Of a stretch of 64,000 nucleotides of DNA, positions 21,457 through 33,230 are shown piece by piece; the first letter of the stretch is position 1, and each line of letters starts with the position of its first letter. Position numbers and translations under genes: made by a program. Below the pieces are notes generated by a model, which saw only the letters and a program-made list of their open reading frames with translations, was not told where the DNA came from and did no database searches. The DNA is from Brachypterus glaber (lineage: Eukaryota; Arthropoda; Insecta; Coleoptera; Kateretidae). The DNA lies in NCBI GenBank assembly GCA_958510825.1, contig OY294051.1, positions 31,127,667-31,191,666 of the forward strand. Reading direction: 5' to 3'.

Positions 21457-21973
21457 CTGTAACAAAAGAAATACACTGTAAAAATATTTCCTGCAATTTA
21501 GTTACCAGCTAATGGCACCAGAATTATGAACAAAAATTGTAAAATTTTGCCGAATTACATACCGTAATTTTAATTGAGCCGTGAAGATATCTAATGCTAC
21601 GCATTCCATTATATACTATTCACAGTAAATGGCATTTATTGAATTTTTCCAAAAAAAAATTAAAAAAAAATCGAAAAAAAAACATAAAAAACATTTTTTT
21701 TAAATAAGATTAATTAATAAGTAAAGTATTAAAAAAAAATCAAAAAAGAATTTTTTTCAAAAAAAAACCTTAGAGGATAAGGGGATATAGGGGTTGGCAT
21801 CCGTATACCAATACATTGAGATATTCGGGGCCTAACATCCAGCGCGCTTTCGATGTTGGAGTGAGTTAGATAACGTGGCGTACTATTACTGTATACTTAA
21901 ACCGACCAATGAGATGCAAGACCCAGGGTCTCTTATTACACGAGTCTTATGTTGGACTTTTTGTTCTTTGGAG

Positions 21974-22241
21974 GTAATGTTAACGAACTAACAACTCTTC
22001 TCTCTAGAATACGCATACCGTTAATATAAAGTATCGCCAACATCTCGGTTTGTTTGTAAACAAATAGTAGGTATATTCAGGCCTGAACAATAACAATTAC
22101 CAGTAACTGTTATTGTTGCCTCTGTTAGAACAAAGCTGTGCGAGTAAGACAGACAAATGTATATGTTGGCTACGTTTTTGTCAGTTTTTACAAATGAAAT
22201 GCCTATTCTAGAGAGAAGAGTTATTAGTTCGTTTGGTAATG
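21974..22241. mobile_element. TIR element in GT92 intron
   Basis: Arms contain GAACTAACAACTCTTCTCTC / GAGAGAAGAGTTATTAGTTC with flanking GGTAATG. The interior has a palindrome ACAATAACA...TGTTATTGT at about 22088-22118. Non-coding. Confidence 0.8.
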
Positions 22242-22259
22242 TCTATGCGATGTATTGGC

Positions 22260-22385
22260 CATGCGAGGTTTAATTTTTTCGAGGTAACGTCTTTTCGAGG
22301 TATATAACGTCCTTTCGAGGTAAATTTTTTTGAGGTATTTTTTTCAAAGTAATTGCTTGCGAGATACATTTTTCCGAGGTAAAGT
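22260..22385. repeat. Irregular repeats of CGAGGTA
   Basis: TTTTCGAGGTAA-type units recur six to eight times at 15-25 bp spacing; similar units occur at 25000-25062. No function assigned. Confidence 0.6.
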
Positions 22386-22671
22386 TTGGCCCCCCGATGA
22401 ATCTCTTTATGATTCTTCTTATAAAAGTTACCTCAGGTAACTTATCTATCTTTTTATATTCCCATTGTAATTTAAAACTTTATCTAAAAGAAGTCTAAAG
22501 TTTAGACTCTAAACTTTTAATGATATGAATAAATTTCTGCCTATTTACTAAATAATCTACATACAATAAGGCTTGAGTCTGAAGATCGTACAAAGCGAAA
22601 GAGAATTTATAAACGAAGAGGATATTACAATAGAACTGAAATTATAACAAACTAAACAAGTAGTAAATATA

Positions 22672-22761
22672 CAGAGTTATTCAGAAATAAGTTCGGGAAA
22701 TATAAAAGGTGATTCTACGTTCACCTCTTAAATTTCTCGAATTTATTTCTGAATAACCCTG
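22672..22761. mobile_element. 90-bp TA-flanked palindromic MITE
   Basis: CAGAGTTATTCAGAAATAA pairs with TTATTTCTGAATAACCCTG across almost the whole element; TA flanks both ends. Confidence 0.85.
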
Positions 22762-22959
22762 TATAATTTAAATTCAAATTCAGTTTTCAAACTCAAATTA
22801 AAAAAAAAATACATATACAGGGTGCTTCAAAAACATAACGACATACCGCGTGGTAGGGGATATCAAAACAAAATGTTTTTGTTTAATGCGGACAGGAAAT
22901 AAGCGGTTTTGTCCGAAAAAAGGAAAAATTGGTTTGGAGCATCGATAAATAATATTTTC

Positions 22960-23554
22960 TTGTAATATTAAATACTACAAAGTGTGTATTGTATACAAAA
23001 TGTTGTCATACTAACATAGAGACCGTGCTGGTACATTTGGATCCCCAAGCAACATGTGTTTATTAATACTAGCATGTTATAGTAAAAATTACTGTAACAT
23101 TTGGTAAACCATATCACACTTATAGTATGGTATACTTTGAATTGTTGTTAAGTTGTATTACTGATCTAGTTTAAAGTATGTTACGGTATTTAGACAACTT
23201 AACAATCGGTAAATAATAATTAGTAATAATATAAAGATTGCAACCACAAACAATTACATACTGATAAAATAATCGATCCTTTTTTTACTTTTCTCTGTAT
23301 TATTACTAATCAAAATTTTGGTATTATTTACCGATTGTTATTTTAATAAATACTGTAACATAATTTTAACTAGATCAATAACACAACAACTAAAACTTAA
23401 AATATACCAAACTATAACTGTGATATAATTTACCAAATGTTACAGTATTAATAAACACATGTCGCGTGGGGATCTAAATGTACCAGCACGGTCTCTATGT
23501 TAGTATGACAACATTTTGTATACAATACACACATTGTAGTATTTAATATCACAA
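22960..23554. mobile_element. Foldback element, complete copy
   Basis: Arms of about 240 bp (22960-23215 and 23300-23554) are inverted: GTGTGTATTGTATACAAAAT, GAGACCGTGCTGGTACATTT and ACTGTAACATTTGGTAAA recur as complements. A 90-bp A+T-rich centre. A 5'-truncated copy is at 29985-30478. Non-coding. Confidence 0.85.
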
Positions 23555-24708
23555 GTAAAGTATTAAATACCAATGGTGGCGATATAAATAACAAATATGT
23601 ATTTACAAATAAAATTTAGTATTAAAATTACATTACTGTACAAATATGTTTTAACAAATAACATTCAGTATTAAAAATACACCGAAATTTTCTGAGTGCA
23701 GCAGTGTAAGTATTCCCTTCAATAACTAAACGAAGTTTAGGAGGAGATGTAGAGGCTCCACATACTTTCAGAAGGATACAAATTGGAATTAAATATTTAA
23801 AGCCTTTTCTACTTCCTAGAAATTATTTACGTAAAGTACGGGCAATAGATTGAACATTTAGTATCTAAAATTTATTCTCTGCTGTGTTAGACGATTGATT
23901 TTTTTTTTTAAAACAGATATTTTACAAAAGGGTATGCTGTAAAGCTTTTGGTATTACTGATCATAATAACTAGAGAACTAAATAGATAATTACTTTAAGG
24001 TTAGTAGGCAGCTTAATAACTATTGCCCTCCTCTCTTCATTGTGTACAGTGTACACTAGGGTGACCCACGAACCGTCTCTTTAAGCCTAGATCATTGTTA
24101 AAAATGTGATCCAATAAACATTTTATAAGTTTATAATTTTTTAGGTGTTACGTAACATTTTTACTGACACCCACCCCCCCTCTGTAACGCGGCGTAACGT
24201 TTTGGAGACCCCCCGACCCCCCCTAGCGCGTTACGTAATACTTGAACGCTCCCAAAAGAAAAGAAAAATCCACTTAATATTTTTGTGAACTCTTAAGTAA
24301 AAATCGACTGTATTGCTCCATTTGTTGCGTTTCTGCTAAGCAAGTATAGCAAGTAAGTATAAAAAAATATACAATATTTAATTTTTTTTTTATTTTTTTC
24401 ATAAAATAAAATATTTCCTGTTTAACGCTGAAGAAAACTAGTTGCCTTTTTGAATAACATAATATTATTGTGTTTACTTATCCATTTAAACTTGTAAACA
24501 AGTTGCTTCATTAAATAAAGCTTTACTCTTAGGATTCTGGATGCATTAAATTCTCGACTTTTAGAAGCGTTTACTTTTAAATTTTTAAGTAGCTTCTTCC
24601 TAAACTATCATTTAAAATTCTCAAATAAACTTAGTGTGAACTAAGTAAAAATGTAAAAGTATGTAAGACAGAAATACGTCCATATCTTCAATCGTACAAG
24701 ATAACAAT
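23555..24708. other. GT92 intron sequence, no gene
   Basis: Contains a G/C-rich fragment at about 24160-24245 (TTACGTAAT...CTTGAACGCTCCC) that looks like one arm of a TIR element, and the palindrome GTGTACAGTGTACAC at 24041-24055. Confidence 0.35.
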
Positions 24709-24955
24709 GGGAGGATTGGTGTAGTGGACTACCGCGTCGTACTTGACGAGTTTACTACACAAATAGCGAGTTCGATTCTCACTGGCGCCGATTTGCCTTT
24801 TTCAGTTAATTAATAATTGAAATTTGGCGAAGGCGTAACTGAAGCGAACACTCCCTATAAATTGTAAAAAGCCGGTTGTTCCCTCTACTACTAGCCCACA
24901 CAAGTCCTGGACTTAGGGGATGCTTAATTAAGTAGAATAGTACGAGGTTAAAACA
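24709..24955 (+). mobile_element. tRNA-derived SINE, copy 2
   Basis: Best-preserved copy of this head type: A box TTGGTGTAGTGG, B box GAGTTCGATTCTC, then TGGCGCCGATTTGCC and the shared body (CACACAAGTCCTGGACTTAG, GGGGATGCTTAATTAAG). The tail is degenerate (AAAACAAAAA). Located in a GT92 intron, antisense to the gene. Confidence 0.88.
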
Positions 24956-25289
24956 AAAATGTAAAATGTAATGTAGTCGCAACTTTTGTTGTAATTTTTT
25001 TTCGAGGTAAAAATTTAGGAGGTAATTGCTTGCAAGGTAAATTTTTTCGAGGTAAAGGATAGGGGTATCCTGGTTGGATGTGGCCAATTGAATTATTTGG
25101 TTGTGACAAATAAACTTTGTTTCTGTCAAATAAACTATTTTGTTCCCATTAATAAATAATTTTGAAATTAAAATATTTATTAACATGAACTAAATTTAAT
25201 TGGCCATATCCAAATAAATCTAAAAAATCCAATGTATCAGTGTAGGAGCTTTCTTAAAGACATTCTGAAGAATAAGCTGGGCGTTAGAA

Positions 25290-25600
25290 GCATGGCCGGC
25301 GCAAGACAAAAATGTTGACCGGACAAAACCCTGATTTGGCGCCTCCCTGGCTAAAAATTGACAATAAAAAAATCTCACCCTCTAAACAATTAGTCCCAAT
25401 CATTTAGGCATCCCTGCCAAAATTTTGACCACTAAAAAAAGTCACTAAACAATCAGTCCCAAGCATTTTGACGACCCGAAATAATGACTTTAATCAGGGA
25501 CCCTTGCATTTGAACGCTCCCTGTCAAAATTTTAAAGACTAAAAAAGCTCACAACCTCTAAAAAATCAAGTCCACAGCCCCGTGCCAATAATTTAACGGC
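25290..25600. repeat. Degenerate tandem repeat, GCCGGCGC-ended
   Basis: Three to four diverged units of about 90 bp share AGTCCCAA, CCTGCCAAAATTTTGACC and ACTAAAAAA. The left end ATGGCCGGCGCAAGA resembles the AGGGCCGGA-type ends at 51524 and 34855. Non-coding. Confidence 0.5.
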
Positions 25601-26089
25601 TAAAAACATTTGGTTTGGTACAAATTTGACGCCCGGGTGCAAAGTGTCAGATGGACCATTCGTGTGAATATGGAACTTGTCCTTCTAGAGGTATATATAT
25701 GCAAGATATATCAATTAAGAGGCACAAAGTTTCCTCTACTTCAAAGTTTACTAGAGCTGCTTAAAGTACTTAGAGTTATTAGACTTTTAACATACATACT
25801 CTTATTAACATTATACGTACAAACTTGCTCTAAGTAGATCAAAGGCCTTAATACTATCTAATTTTAATGAATTCTATTTCCAAAAGGCAGCATTAAGTAA
25901 TTGAATACTGCAGAAATACCAAACACGTGCTAAGCGACAAAAAAGTGGAGTACTTTATTTGAAATGCATGTCTGTATTTCAATGAAGTCACTATGGAATC
26001 CAACATAATTAACTCCTCACCCCTCACGAATGGTTTTACTAGGCATTTTAGCGAGATTTTTTTTTTCAAAACCTTTTTTAGGCATCAGT

Positions 26090-26239
26090 TTAACCCCTTA
26101 ATGCACTCAACCGAGTTAACTCGTTTACAGTAGGTTGTATCATTCCGCTTACCCGAGTTAACTCGGGCGACTTATATTTTGCCGAATTGCTGAAAAATTA
26201 CCCACTTTTCCGAAAAAACGTGGTGCGTCAAGGGGTTAA
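26090..26239. mobile_element. 150-bp MITE with GTTAACTC palindromes
   Basis: Ends TTAACCCCTTAATGCAC / GTGCGTCAAGGGGTTAA are inverted. The interior has two CGAGTTAACTCG palindromes. Confidence 0.8.
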
Positions 26240-26466
26240 ATGGAGAGAGAAGTTTATTTCTTGTTAGTCGGCAAATATAAGATGAGGGGACACTTTTTTT
26301 AATTCATCATTTTTTTCGACCACAAACGTGATACGTATCTGCGTAAGTTTTTGAGATATAGCGATTTAAAAATAATAATATTTATTTATTTCAAAGAGGA
26401 CATTTATACAAGGTAACTTATACAAACATTAAAACGAAATATTGTCAAAACAAAATATAAATAAGT

Positions 26467-26617
26467 TAAGGCCTATACAGAAGCTTGCATAAGAACATAA
26501 AACATAAGAATGAGGTGCCGTGATTGGCTTACAAGATACATGGCGGCACATCAATCCAATCACAGCATCGCATTCTTATGTTTTATGTTCTTATGCAAGC
26601 TTCTGGATAGGCCTTTA
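26467..26617. mobile_element. 151-bp hairpin MITE
   Basis: Arms of about 65 bp: TTAAGGCCTATACAGAAGCT / AGCTTCTGGATAGGCCTTTA, then TTGCATAAGAACATAAAACA and its complement. Small unpaired centre. Confidence 0.88.
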
Positions 26618-27068
26618 TGCGACCCTGCCTGTACATGCATTTTTAATATTGCCACCCGTAAGCAGATAAAATTACACAATCACACAATAAGTAATTTCAC
26701 ATAAATTATTGCTGTATTTTTGAGATTTACATAATACTAAGTTTTATTCACAGTACATAACGTAGGTAAGAATATTGCTAACATTAAGTTATGTAATTTT
26801 TAGAGAATATGTCCCGTACAATTATATTTCACATCAATTTTTGCAGAATAAGTTACGTAAAATTTTATTTCACATAAATATTTACAGAATTTGGTATGTA
26901 AAAATTCAGAAAATGTTCTGGAAAACTCGCATAACTTTGTTATTTTGCTTTCCCATTTTGAAAATTTTCAAAATTTCGGAAATCCTTGTATTCATGCAAA
27001 AATGTTCACTAAAGACTATACTTTGCATATACTCAGGACCGGCCTTTGCAATTCGGCGCCCTGAAGCA

Positions 27069-27105
27069 TGATTCTATTCTATTCTATTCTATTCTATTTT
27101 ATTCT
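27069..27105. repeat. (TTCTA)n microsatellite
   Basis: About seven pentamer units, the last ones degenerate. Sits within a degenerate GGCCGG-type repeat (27030-27260). Confidence 0.9.
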
Positions 27106-27270
27106 GGTTTGAAGACTAAAAAAAAGGTCATCACCTGTGGAAAAAGCTTTAGCCCTGGCTCCTGGCAGAAAATAAAAAAATACTCTCACCTCAGAAAAAA
27201 GCTTTACCCCAGATTTGTTTTACCCCTGACAGAAAGTTTTGATGACTAAAAAAACTAATTAAACGCCCCT

Positions 27271-27856
27271 CGATGGCGCCTCTCTGAGCTAGCTCCCTGA
27301 AACAGGGGGTTCACTTTACTCATACAATGGCTGGCACTGCATATACTATCATCGTCTGGTCCATTTATGTTAGAAGTTTAGTTATTAGAAAAAATGTACA
27401 TTTTGGAGTAAAAATTAACATAACTTGAAACATATTCTCAATTATGAAGTTGATATTATGCGATGGCGCCCCTCTGAGCTAGCTCCCTGAAACAGGGGGT
27501 TCACTTTACTCATACAAAGGCCGGCACTGCATATACTATTATCGTCTGGTCCATTTATGTTAGAAGTTTAGTTATAAGAGGGCAAAATGTACATTTTGGA
27601 GTAAAAATTAACATAACTTGAAACATATTCTCAATTATGAAGTTGATATTATGCGATGGCGCCCCTCTGAGCTAGCTCCCTGAAACAGGGGGTTTCACTT
27701 TACTCATACAAAGACCGGCACTGCATATACTATTATCGTCTGGTCCATTTATGTTAGAAGTTTAGTTATTAGAGGGCAAAATGTACATTTTGGAGTAAAA
27801 ATTAACATGACTTGAAACATATTCTCAATTATGAAGTTGATATTATCGAATAAATT
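27271..27856. repeat. Three tandem copies of a 190-193 bp unit
   Basis: Units start at 27271, 27461 and 27654 with CGATGGCGCC and share GAGCTAGCTCCCTGAAACAG and ATCGTCTGGTCCATTTATGT. They are more than 95 percent alike by eye, so the array is recent. No ORF. Confidence 0.93.
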
Positions 27857-27889
27857 ACGGCGCTAATGTAAATTACGCTTAGGTGGAAG

Positions 27890-28205
27890 ATATTGGGTGA
27901 CAATTGTTACATCCAAGCCAAGGTATAAAATCATATTCATTATGTACAAGCGCCTTCGCCATAATTGCAAATCGAGGTTACATTGAAATAAAAAGATGGC
28001 CGGAAATAAAAAGATGTGACAGGCGCCGGAACTACCCACTTCGGTGTGTCTTCCCGGCAATAATGCCATACGCTAAATAAATAAATAACAGTGTTTTTTT
28101 TTAAGAAAATTTGTTGAAAATGTTCTAAAATAGATGAGTGCTTTTGTGTAAAATATTTTACACCATGTCAATTTTAAAGTCCTTTTCATGATTTCCTTTT
28201 ATTGG
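27890..28205. repeat. Dispersed repeat, copy 1 (partners 28625-28720 and 29424-29630)
   Basis: The A part (GTACAAGCGCCTTCGCCATA) recurs at 28660; the B part (CAGGCGCCGGAACTAC, CCATACGCTAAATAAATAAA) recurs at 29430. The palindrome-rich MITE at 28206-28621 seems inserted at the end of the B part. A possible non-LTR-type tail with (AAAT)n. Confidence 0.65.
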
Positions 28206-28621
28206 ATGACAATGGCGATTTCTCCCGTTAGAGTAGACAGGGACAAAAGTTCTACCCAAAAAGGATAGAAGACATACATACACTCCCACTTCCACCCAAC
28301 CAAACAAATTCTGTATTTGTTCTTTGTTGAACAAATACAATATTTACTTGGCCGGGCGAAAAGTGTAACTATATTATTTTTATTAAAGAAATTACTGGCG
28401 CCATCTAAATTTTAGTAGAATTATCTTATTCTACAGATTCACATTAGCTATGTTCGTTCGTGCCGCTCAGTGCTACACCTTCCGGCCAACCAAATAAATA
28501 CTGTATTTGTTGTATTAAAAACAAAGACAGTATTTATTTGGTTGGCTGGAAAGTGTAGCACAAATGAGATAGAGATAGGGTAGACGTCTTTTGTTTCATA
28601 ATTGTTGTAGAGGGCTCCATT
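28206..28621. mobile_element. Palindrome-rich MITE, copy 2 (inverted relative to 10184-10590)
   Basis: Reverse-complement match to the 10.2-kb copy, including the hairpin with GCTACACCTTCCGGCCAACC / GGTTGGCTGGAAAGTGTAGC (28471-28560). Confidence 0.75.
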
Positions 28622-29423
28622 GTTACAAGCGAAGGTATTAAATCATATTCATTATGTACAAGCGCCTTCGCCATAATTGCAAATCGAGGTTAATTTTAAA
28701 TAAAAAGATGGCCGGAAATATAAAATATAGCTTTATTTTTGACCATTTGAAAACATTTCGCTTACGCAATTACAAAGCGAGCAAAAAGATGGAGGGGGAC
28801 AAGACAGGCAACAAATTTTTCTAAGTGGCAAAAAAATTTGCTAAATCGTCTAAAATTTAGTGTAAAAAAACGTTAACCATAAAAAGCTCATCACTCTGTT
28901 CAAAATTTGACAACTTTCGATAAAGTTGGTCGTCACTTTTTCTCTGTATCATAGTTGCTATTAGCAACAACACACTGCAGCTTATGAAAATTATTTTTGT
29001 GAATGGTTAAGAAGAGAAATGGATGTCTCAAAACGGAGTTTGTCAAAAATATTTTGATTACTATACAGTTTGTCCCTGTATTGACTCATGAATAGGTACA
29101 AAAGTCTTAAAATCATATCAAAGTATGCAGAGGGTTTTTAAATATTGTATTCTTACACAGTTTTCTTTTTAAATTTATTAAACATGTTAAACATAATTAC
29201 ATTTTGTGATATATTCTAAAGAGAAATACACTTTGATAGGTATAGGTGCTAGGTATACTTTATTTTTCAAAACTAAAATTAGGACATACATTATTTTCTA
29301 ACCAAACAGAGCTGAACCACAGAAGATGAAATTTAAACTAAAAAAAATTTTAGGACTTTTTAACCTATTCGTTCATACACATACACATGGTATAAGTATT
29401 TAACTACCTAAAATATAGTCAAA

Positions 29424-29630
29424 GATGTAACAGGCGCCGGAACTACACATTTCGGCGTGTCTCCCCGGCAATAATGCCATATAATGCCATACGCTAAATA
29501 AATAAATAAATAAATAAATAACAGTGTTATTTGTTGAAAATGCTCTAAAATAGAAGAGTGCTTTTGTGTAAAATATTTAAGACCATGCCAATTTTAAAGT
29601 CCTTTTCATTATTTCCTTTAAATTTATTGT
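29424..29630. repeat. Dispersed repeat, B part, second copy
   Basis: Matches 28010-28200 in direct orientation with an expanded (AAAT)n tract. Continues through AGTGCTTTTGTGTAAAATAT. Confidence 0.75.
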
Positions 29631-29706
29631 AGTGTTAGTAAATGCAATGAGGACACTGCCAAACTTTTGTTACATATTTTTGGCAAAGATTGCTGAATGT
29701 CTGGTA

Positions 29707-29771
29707 CACTGAGAGCTCGTTACCTTAGTAAATACTAAACGTTTTTGCTTATATGGAACCACACGAAAGTT
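29707..29771. mobile_element. Left-end fragment of CACTGAGAG element
   Basis: Matches the left end of 34105-34395 (CACTGAGAGCTCGTTACC, TTTTGCTTATATGGAACC) and then stops. It is followed closely by a truncated MITE. Confidence 0.8.
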
Positions 29772-29785
29772 TATTGTATTATTTT

Positions 29786-29984
29786 ATGCTTATAAAATTG
29801 CTTTTATTCCAATAATATAGATGAATAAACCATTGTTTTGTTCTCGTTAATGGCACCACAACGTTTTACGGTTATGTAAATTGGGCCGCTTACGACGCAT
29901 GCGTATCTTACGTTGCTATGGTAATTTCGAGATTGTTTACAAGCGAGAAGGTTTTAAATAACTATACCATAAAAAATAAACTTT
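29786..29984. mobile_element. Truncated AAGTTTATT-family MITE
   Basis: Right-hand 200 bp of the element at 13156 and 35859. The left half is missing. It directly abuts a truncated foldback copy. Confidence 0.8.
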
Positions 29985-30478
29985 AGCATGTTATATTAAA
30001 AATTACTGTAACATTTGGTAAAGCATATCACACTTATAGTATGGTATACTTTGAGTTGAGTAATTAAGTTGTATTACTGATCGTGTTTAAAGTATGTTAC
30101 AGTATTTAGAAAAATTTACAATTGGTAAATAATACCAAAATATTGATTAGTAATAATATAAAGATTGCAACCACACACAATTACACACTGATAAAATAAT
30201 CGATGCTTTTTTTACTTTTCTCTGTATTATTACTAATCAAAATTTTGGTATTATTTACCGATTGTTATTTTACTAAATATATACTTTAAACTAGATCAAT
30301 AACACAACAACTACAACTTAAAGTATACCAAACTATAACTGTGATATAATTTACCAAATGTAACAGTATTAATAAACACATGTTGCGTGGGGATCCAAAT
30401 GTACCAACACGGTCTCTATGTTAGTATGACAACATTTTGTATACAATACACACATTGCAGTATTTAATACCACAAGTA
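29985..30478. mobile_element. Truncated foldback element, second copy
   Basis: Matches 23075-23554 from TAGCATGTTAT onward; the outer 110 bp of the left arm is lost at the MITE junction. Confidence 0.8.
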
Positions 30479-31449
30479 AAGTATTAAATACCAATGGTGG
30501 CGATATAAATAAAAAATATGTATTAACAAATAATATTTAGTCTTAAAAATACAACGAAATTTTCTGAGTGCATTAAAATCGTATTTTACTTAGTAAAAAA
30601 AATACTGTAAAAAAGAATCTTTAAATTAAAAAACAATTCTGGAAGATGGAGGTAGATTAAGGAATTATACGAAAATGAAGCCAATTCCGTCGATGTATTT
30701 AACTGAAGATTTTTTGAAAATTTGAAGTATTACTTGTCAACCTTGTTATTATTTGGACTATTTTTTTTTCTCAAAATTAATGGAGAGCCCCTAGCACAAG
30801 CCAGAAGCTTATTTGGGGCTCTCCATGACTGTATAAAATTCTAAAACAAACAACAAATAAATAAATAAATAAATAATAAATAAGTTTGTGGCAATTTTCG
30901 CATAATAATGAACCAATTAAGAACATATTACAAAACAATTAATTAAAATTATAATTATGAAACAAGCAAAGTTAAACTTGAAACAAACCGCAAAGATATG
31001 TAATGCTTCGAATTCTATAGTATACTCCTCACTGTGGATAGTATATTGCGTTTTCTTGCGATATACTTTACAAAATATGATTTTTTTAGGCTCGTGTGCG
31101 CTCTTTATTTTTTTATGTACCTTTGAAGTAATGCCCCCTATATATTTTTTTGTTTTAAGATATGTAATGCTATTATATACTATTTACAGTGGATGGTATA
31201 TTGCATTTTCCCAAATAACGCAACGTCGAGAAAACAAAATAACAATTTAAAAAAAAAATCTTTTTTTAAAAAACCAAAAAAAAAAATATTTTCCCAAAAA
31301 ACATTTTTTTTACATATTTTCACAGCTCTTTTTGTAACTGTAACTGTAACAATGTTTAAAATTAAACAATACAAATATCTCATTATTATAAATGAGTTGG
31401 GCGGGAGTCGAAAAATGTTCTGGTAACCTGCCTGCATAGTTTTTCAATT
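30479..31449. other. GT92 intron, no gene
   Basis: Contains a 45-bp hairpin at 30781-30825 (TGGAGAGCCCC / GGGGCTCTCCA) and an (AAAT)n run at about 30856-30884. ORFs at 30957-31437 lack support. Confidence 0.4.
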
Positions 31450-31451
31450 GA

Positions 31452-32982
31452 AACAACATAAAATGTTGTTTTTTGCAATGCTCTTCATTAAAGAGTCTTT
31501 AAGTACTATGTGTTATGAAGAGTATATAACAAGTGAAATTTGCAAGATTCAAACAATTGTGGTTAATTAAATCTGCAAATTTAATTGTTCTCATTATGTT
31601 TTTACTATAATTTTCGACAATCCCAACTCTAATGGTAGCAAATTTGATAATTAAAATATAATTGAGTTTTACAATATAATTATAATTTACAGACCGTTTC
31701 AAACTTTGAAGCTTAAAGTTTTTATTATAGCGACAATATCATTAATTCATTAAACACTATAATTATAAAAAAAATATTATTCAAAACTTATAAAGTACCG
31801 TCAACTAAGTATTTATGAAACACCCCGGGTTATATGAAACTCGAGCAAAACATTTCAAATTTTGCACCTAAGTAAAAGGTGAAAAAACATAACCTAAAAT
31901 TTTACCAGCGTCGCGTAAACACTTCATAAGTTTAGTGTTAGCTTCAAATTTTCGTTTTACATAAGGTAAGTGTACTAAAGTTTAACCAACATATGGGTCT
32001 ATATTTCCGCATTTAAGAAACCTCAAATAGTCTCATGTGTATCAAGAAAACTGTTATTATTACAAATTAGGTTCTGTGAGATTACATATCTTCACGGTTT
32101 GTTATATTTATACACTACTATACTTACTCTATTAGTTGCGGAAGTGTATCATTATAGCTCGGGACGATATACTCATCCAAATCAATCAATAAAACGTGAC
32201 TATACTTGCATATGAAAAATTAGAACAACTGTTTTATTTTGCAATACTTTTCATTGAAGAGTCTTTAAGCACTCTGTGCTATGAAGAGGACATAACAAGT
32301 GAAATCTGCATGATTCAAACAATTGTGGTTAATTAAATCTAAATTTAATTGTTCTCATTATGTTTTTACTATAATTTTCGACAATCCCAACTCTAATGGT
32401 AGCAAATTTGATAATTAAAATATAATTGAGTTTTAAAATATAATTATAAATTACAGAGCGCTTCAAACTTCGAAGTTTAAAGTTTTTATTGTATAGCGAC
32501 AATATTATTAATTCATTAAAAACTATAATCAAAAAATTATTATGCAAAACTTATAAAGTACCGTCAACTAAGTATTTAGGAAGCACCCCGGATTATATAA
32601 AACTCGAGAAAAATATTTGAAATGTTGCACCTAAATAAAAGGACATTGAAAAAACATAACCTTAAATTTTACTAGCGTCGCGTAAACACTTCATAAGTTT
32701 AGTGTTACCTTCAAATTTTGGTTTTACCTAAGGTAAGTACTGAAGTTTAACCAAAATATGGGTCTACATTTCCGCATTTAAGAAACCTCAAATAGTCTCA
32801 TGTGTAACAAAAAAACTGTTATTACTTCAAATTAGGTTCTGTGAGATTACATATCTCCACGGCTTGTTATATTTATACAATACTATACTTACTCTATTAG
32901 TTGCGGAAGTGTATCATTATAGCTCGGGACGATATACTCGTCCAAATCAATCAATAAAACGTGACTATACTTATACATGGAC
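31452..32982. repeat. Tandem duplication (about 765 bp x 2) including the end of a GT92 exon
   Basis: 31452-32208 and about 32222-32982 are direct copies at roughly 90 percent identity by eye (GAGTCTTTAAG, GGTTAATTAAATCT, GTACCGTCAACTAAGTATTT, AACCTCAAATAGTCTCATGT). The right copy contains the 3' part of the authentic exon (32893-33200); the left copy has the corresponding exon piece and donor but no acceptor or upstream exon part. Confidence 0.92.
32128..32208 (-). pseudogene. Duplicated fragment of GT92 DxD exon
   Basis: Encodes the same residues as the end of the real exon (YSHVLLIDLDEYIVPSYN then DTLPQLI) and keeps the donor GTAAGT, but the upstream part and acceptor are missing. It lies downstream of the real exon in the transcript, inside the intron. 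With a cryptic acceptor it could be spliced in; otherwise it is a relic. Confidence 0.8.
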
Positions 32983-33200
32983 CGGTACAGGCAGTCGTTA
33001 AGAGCCGCGAAAAGGCCTTCTGTCCGGATTTCCTTCTGGGATACAATGTCCAATTTCCAGGGCAGTAAAGTAACCAGGCCTTTTTTCACGTAGTCACGCA
33101 GGGCGCAGCCCACTTGGTCGCCGATCGTGTGGTTGTAGAACGTGAAATGGTCGACTCCCATCAGTCGGTTAAGTTCGATGAATTCTAAAATTTGGATTTC
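32893..33200 (-). CDS. Glycosyltransferase family 92 protein, exon with DxD motif
   Basis: - strand exon after a strong polypyrimidine tract and CAG. It opens in phase 0 with EIQILEFIELNRLMGVDHFT, continues FYNHTIGD..V...L.DYV..GLVTLLPW, and ends KYSHVLLIDLDEYIVP to DTLPQLI plus two bases (phase 2) before GTAAGT. The DLD within LIDLDEY is the metal-binding DxD typical of GT92 transferases, and the region before it matches the nucleotide-sugar binding half of the domain. The two leftover bases fit the first base of the exon at 21456. Upstream exons (signal anchor, stem, start of catalytic domain) were not found up to 64 kb. The intron between this and the next exon is 11.4 kb and full of repeats. 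Confidence 0.88.
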
Positions 33201-33230
33201 CTGAAAAAAAAAAAGAAGCTGAAACGGATA

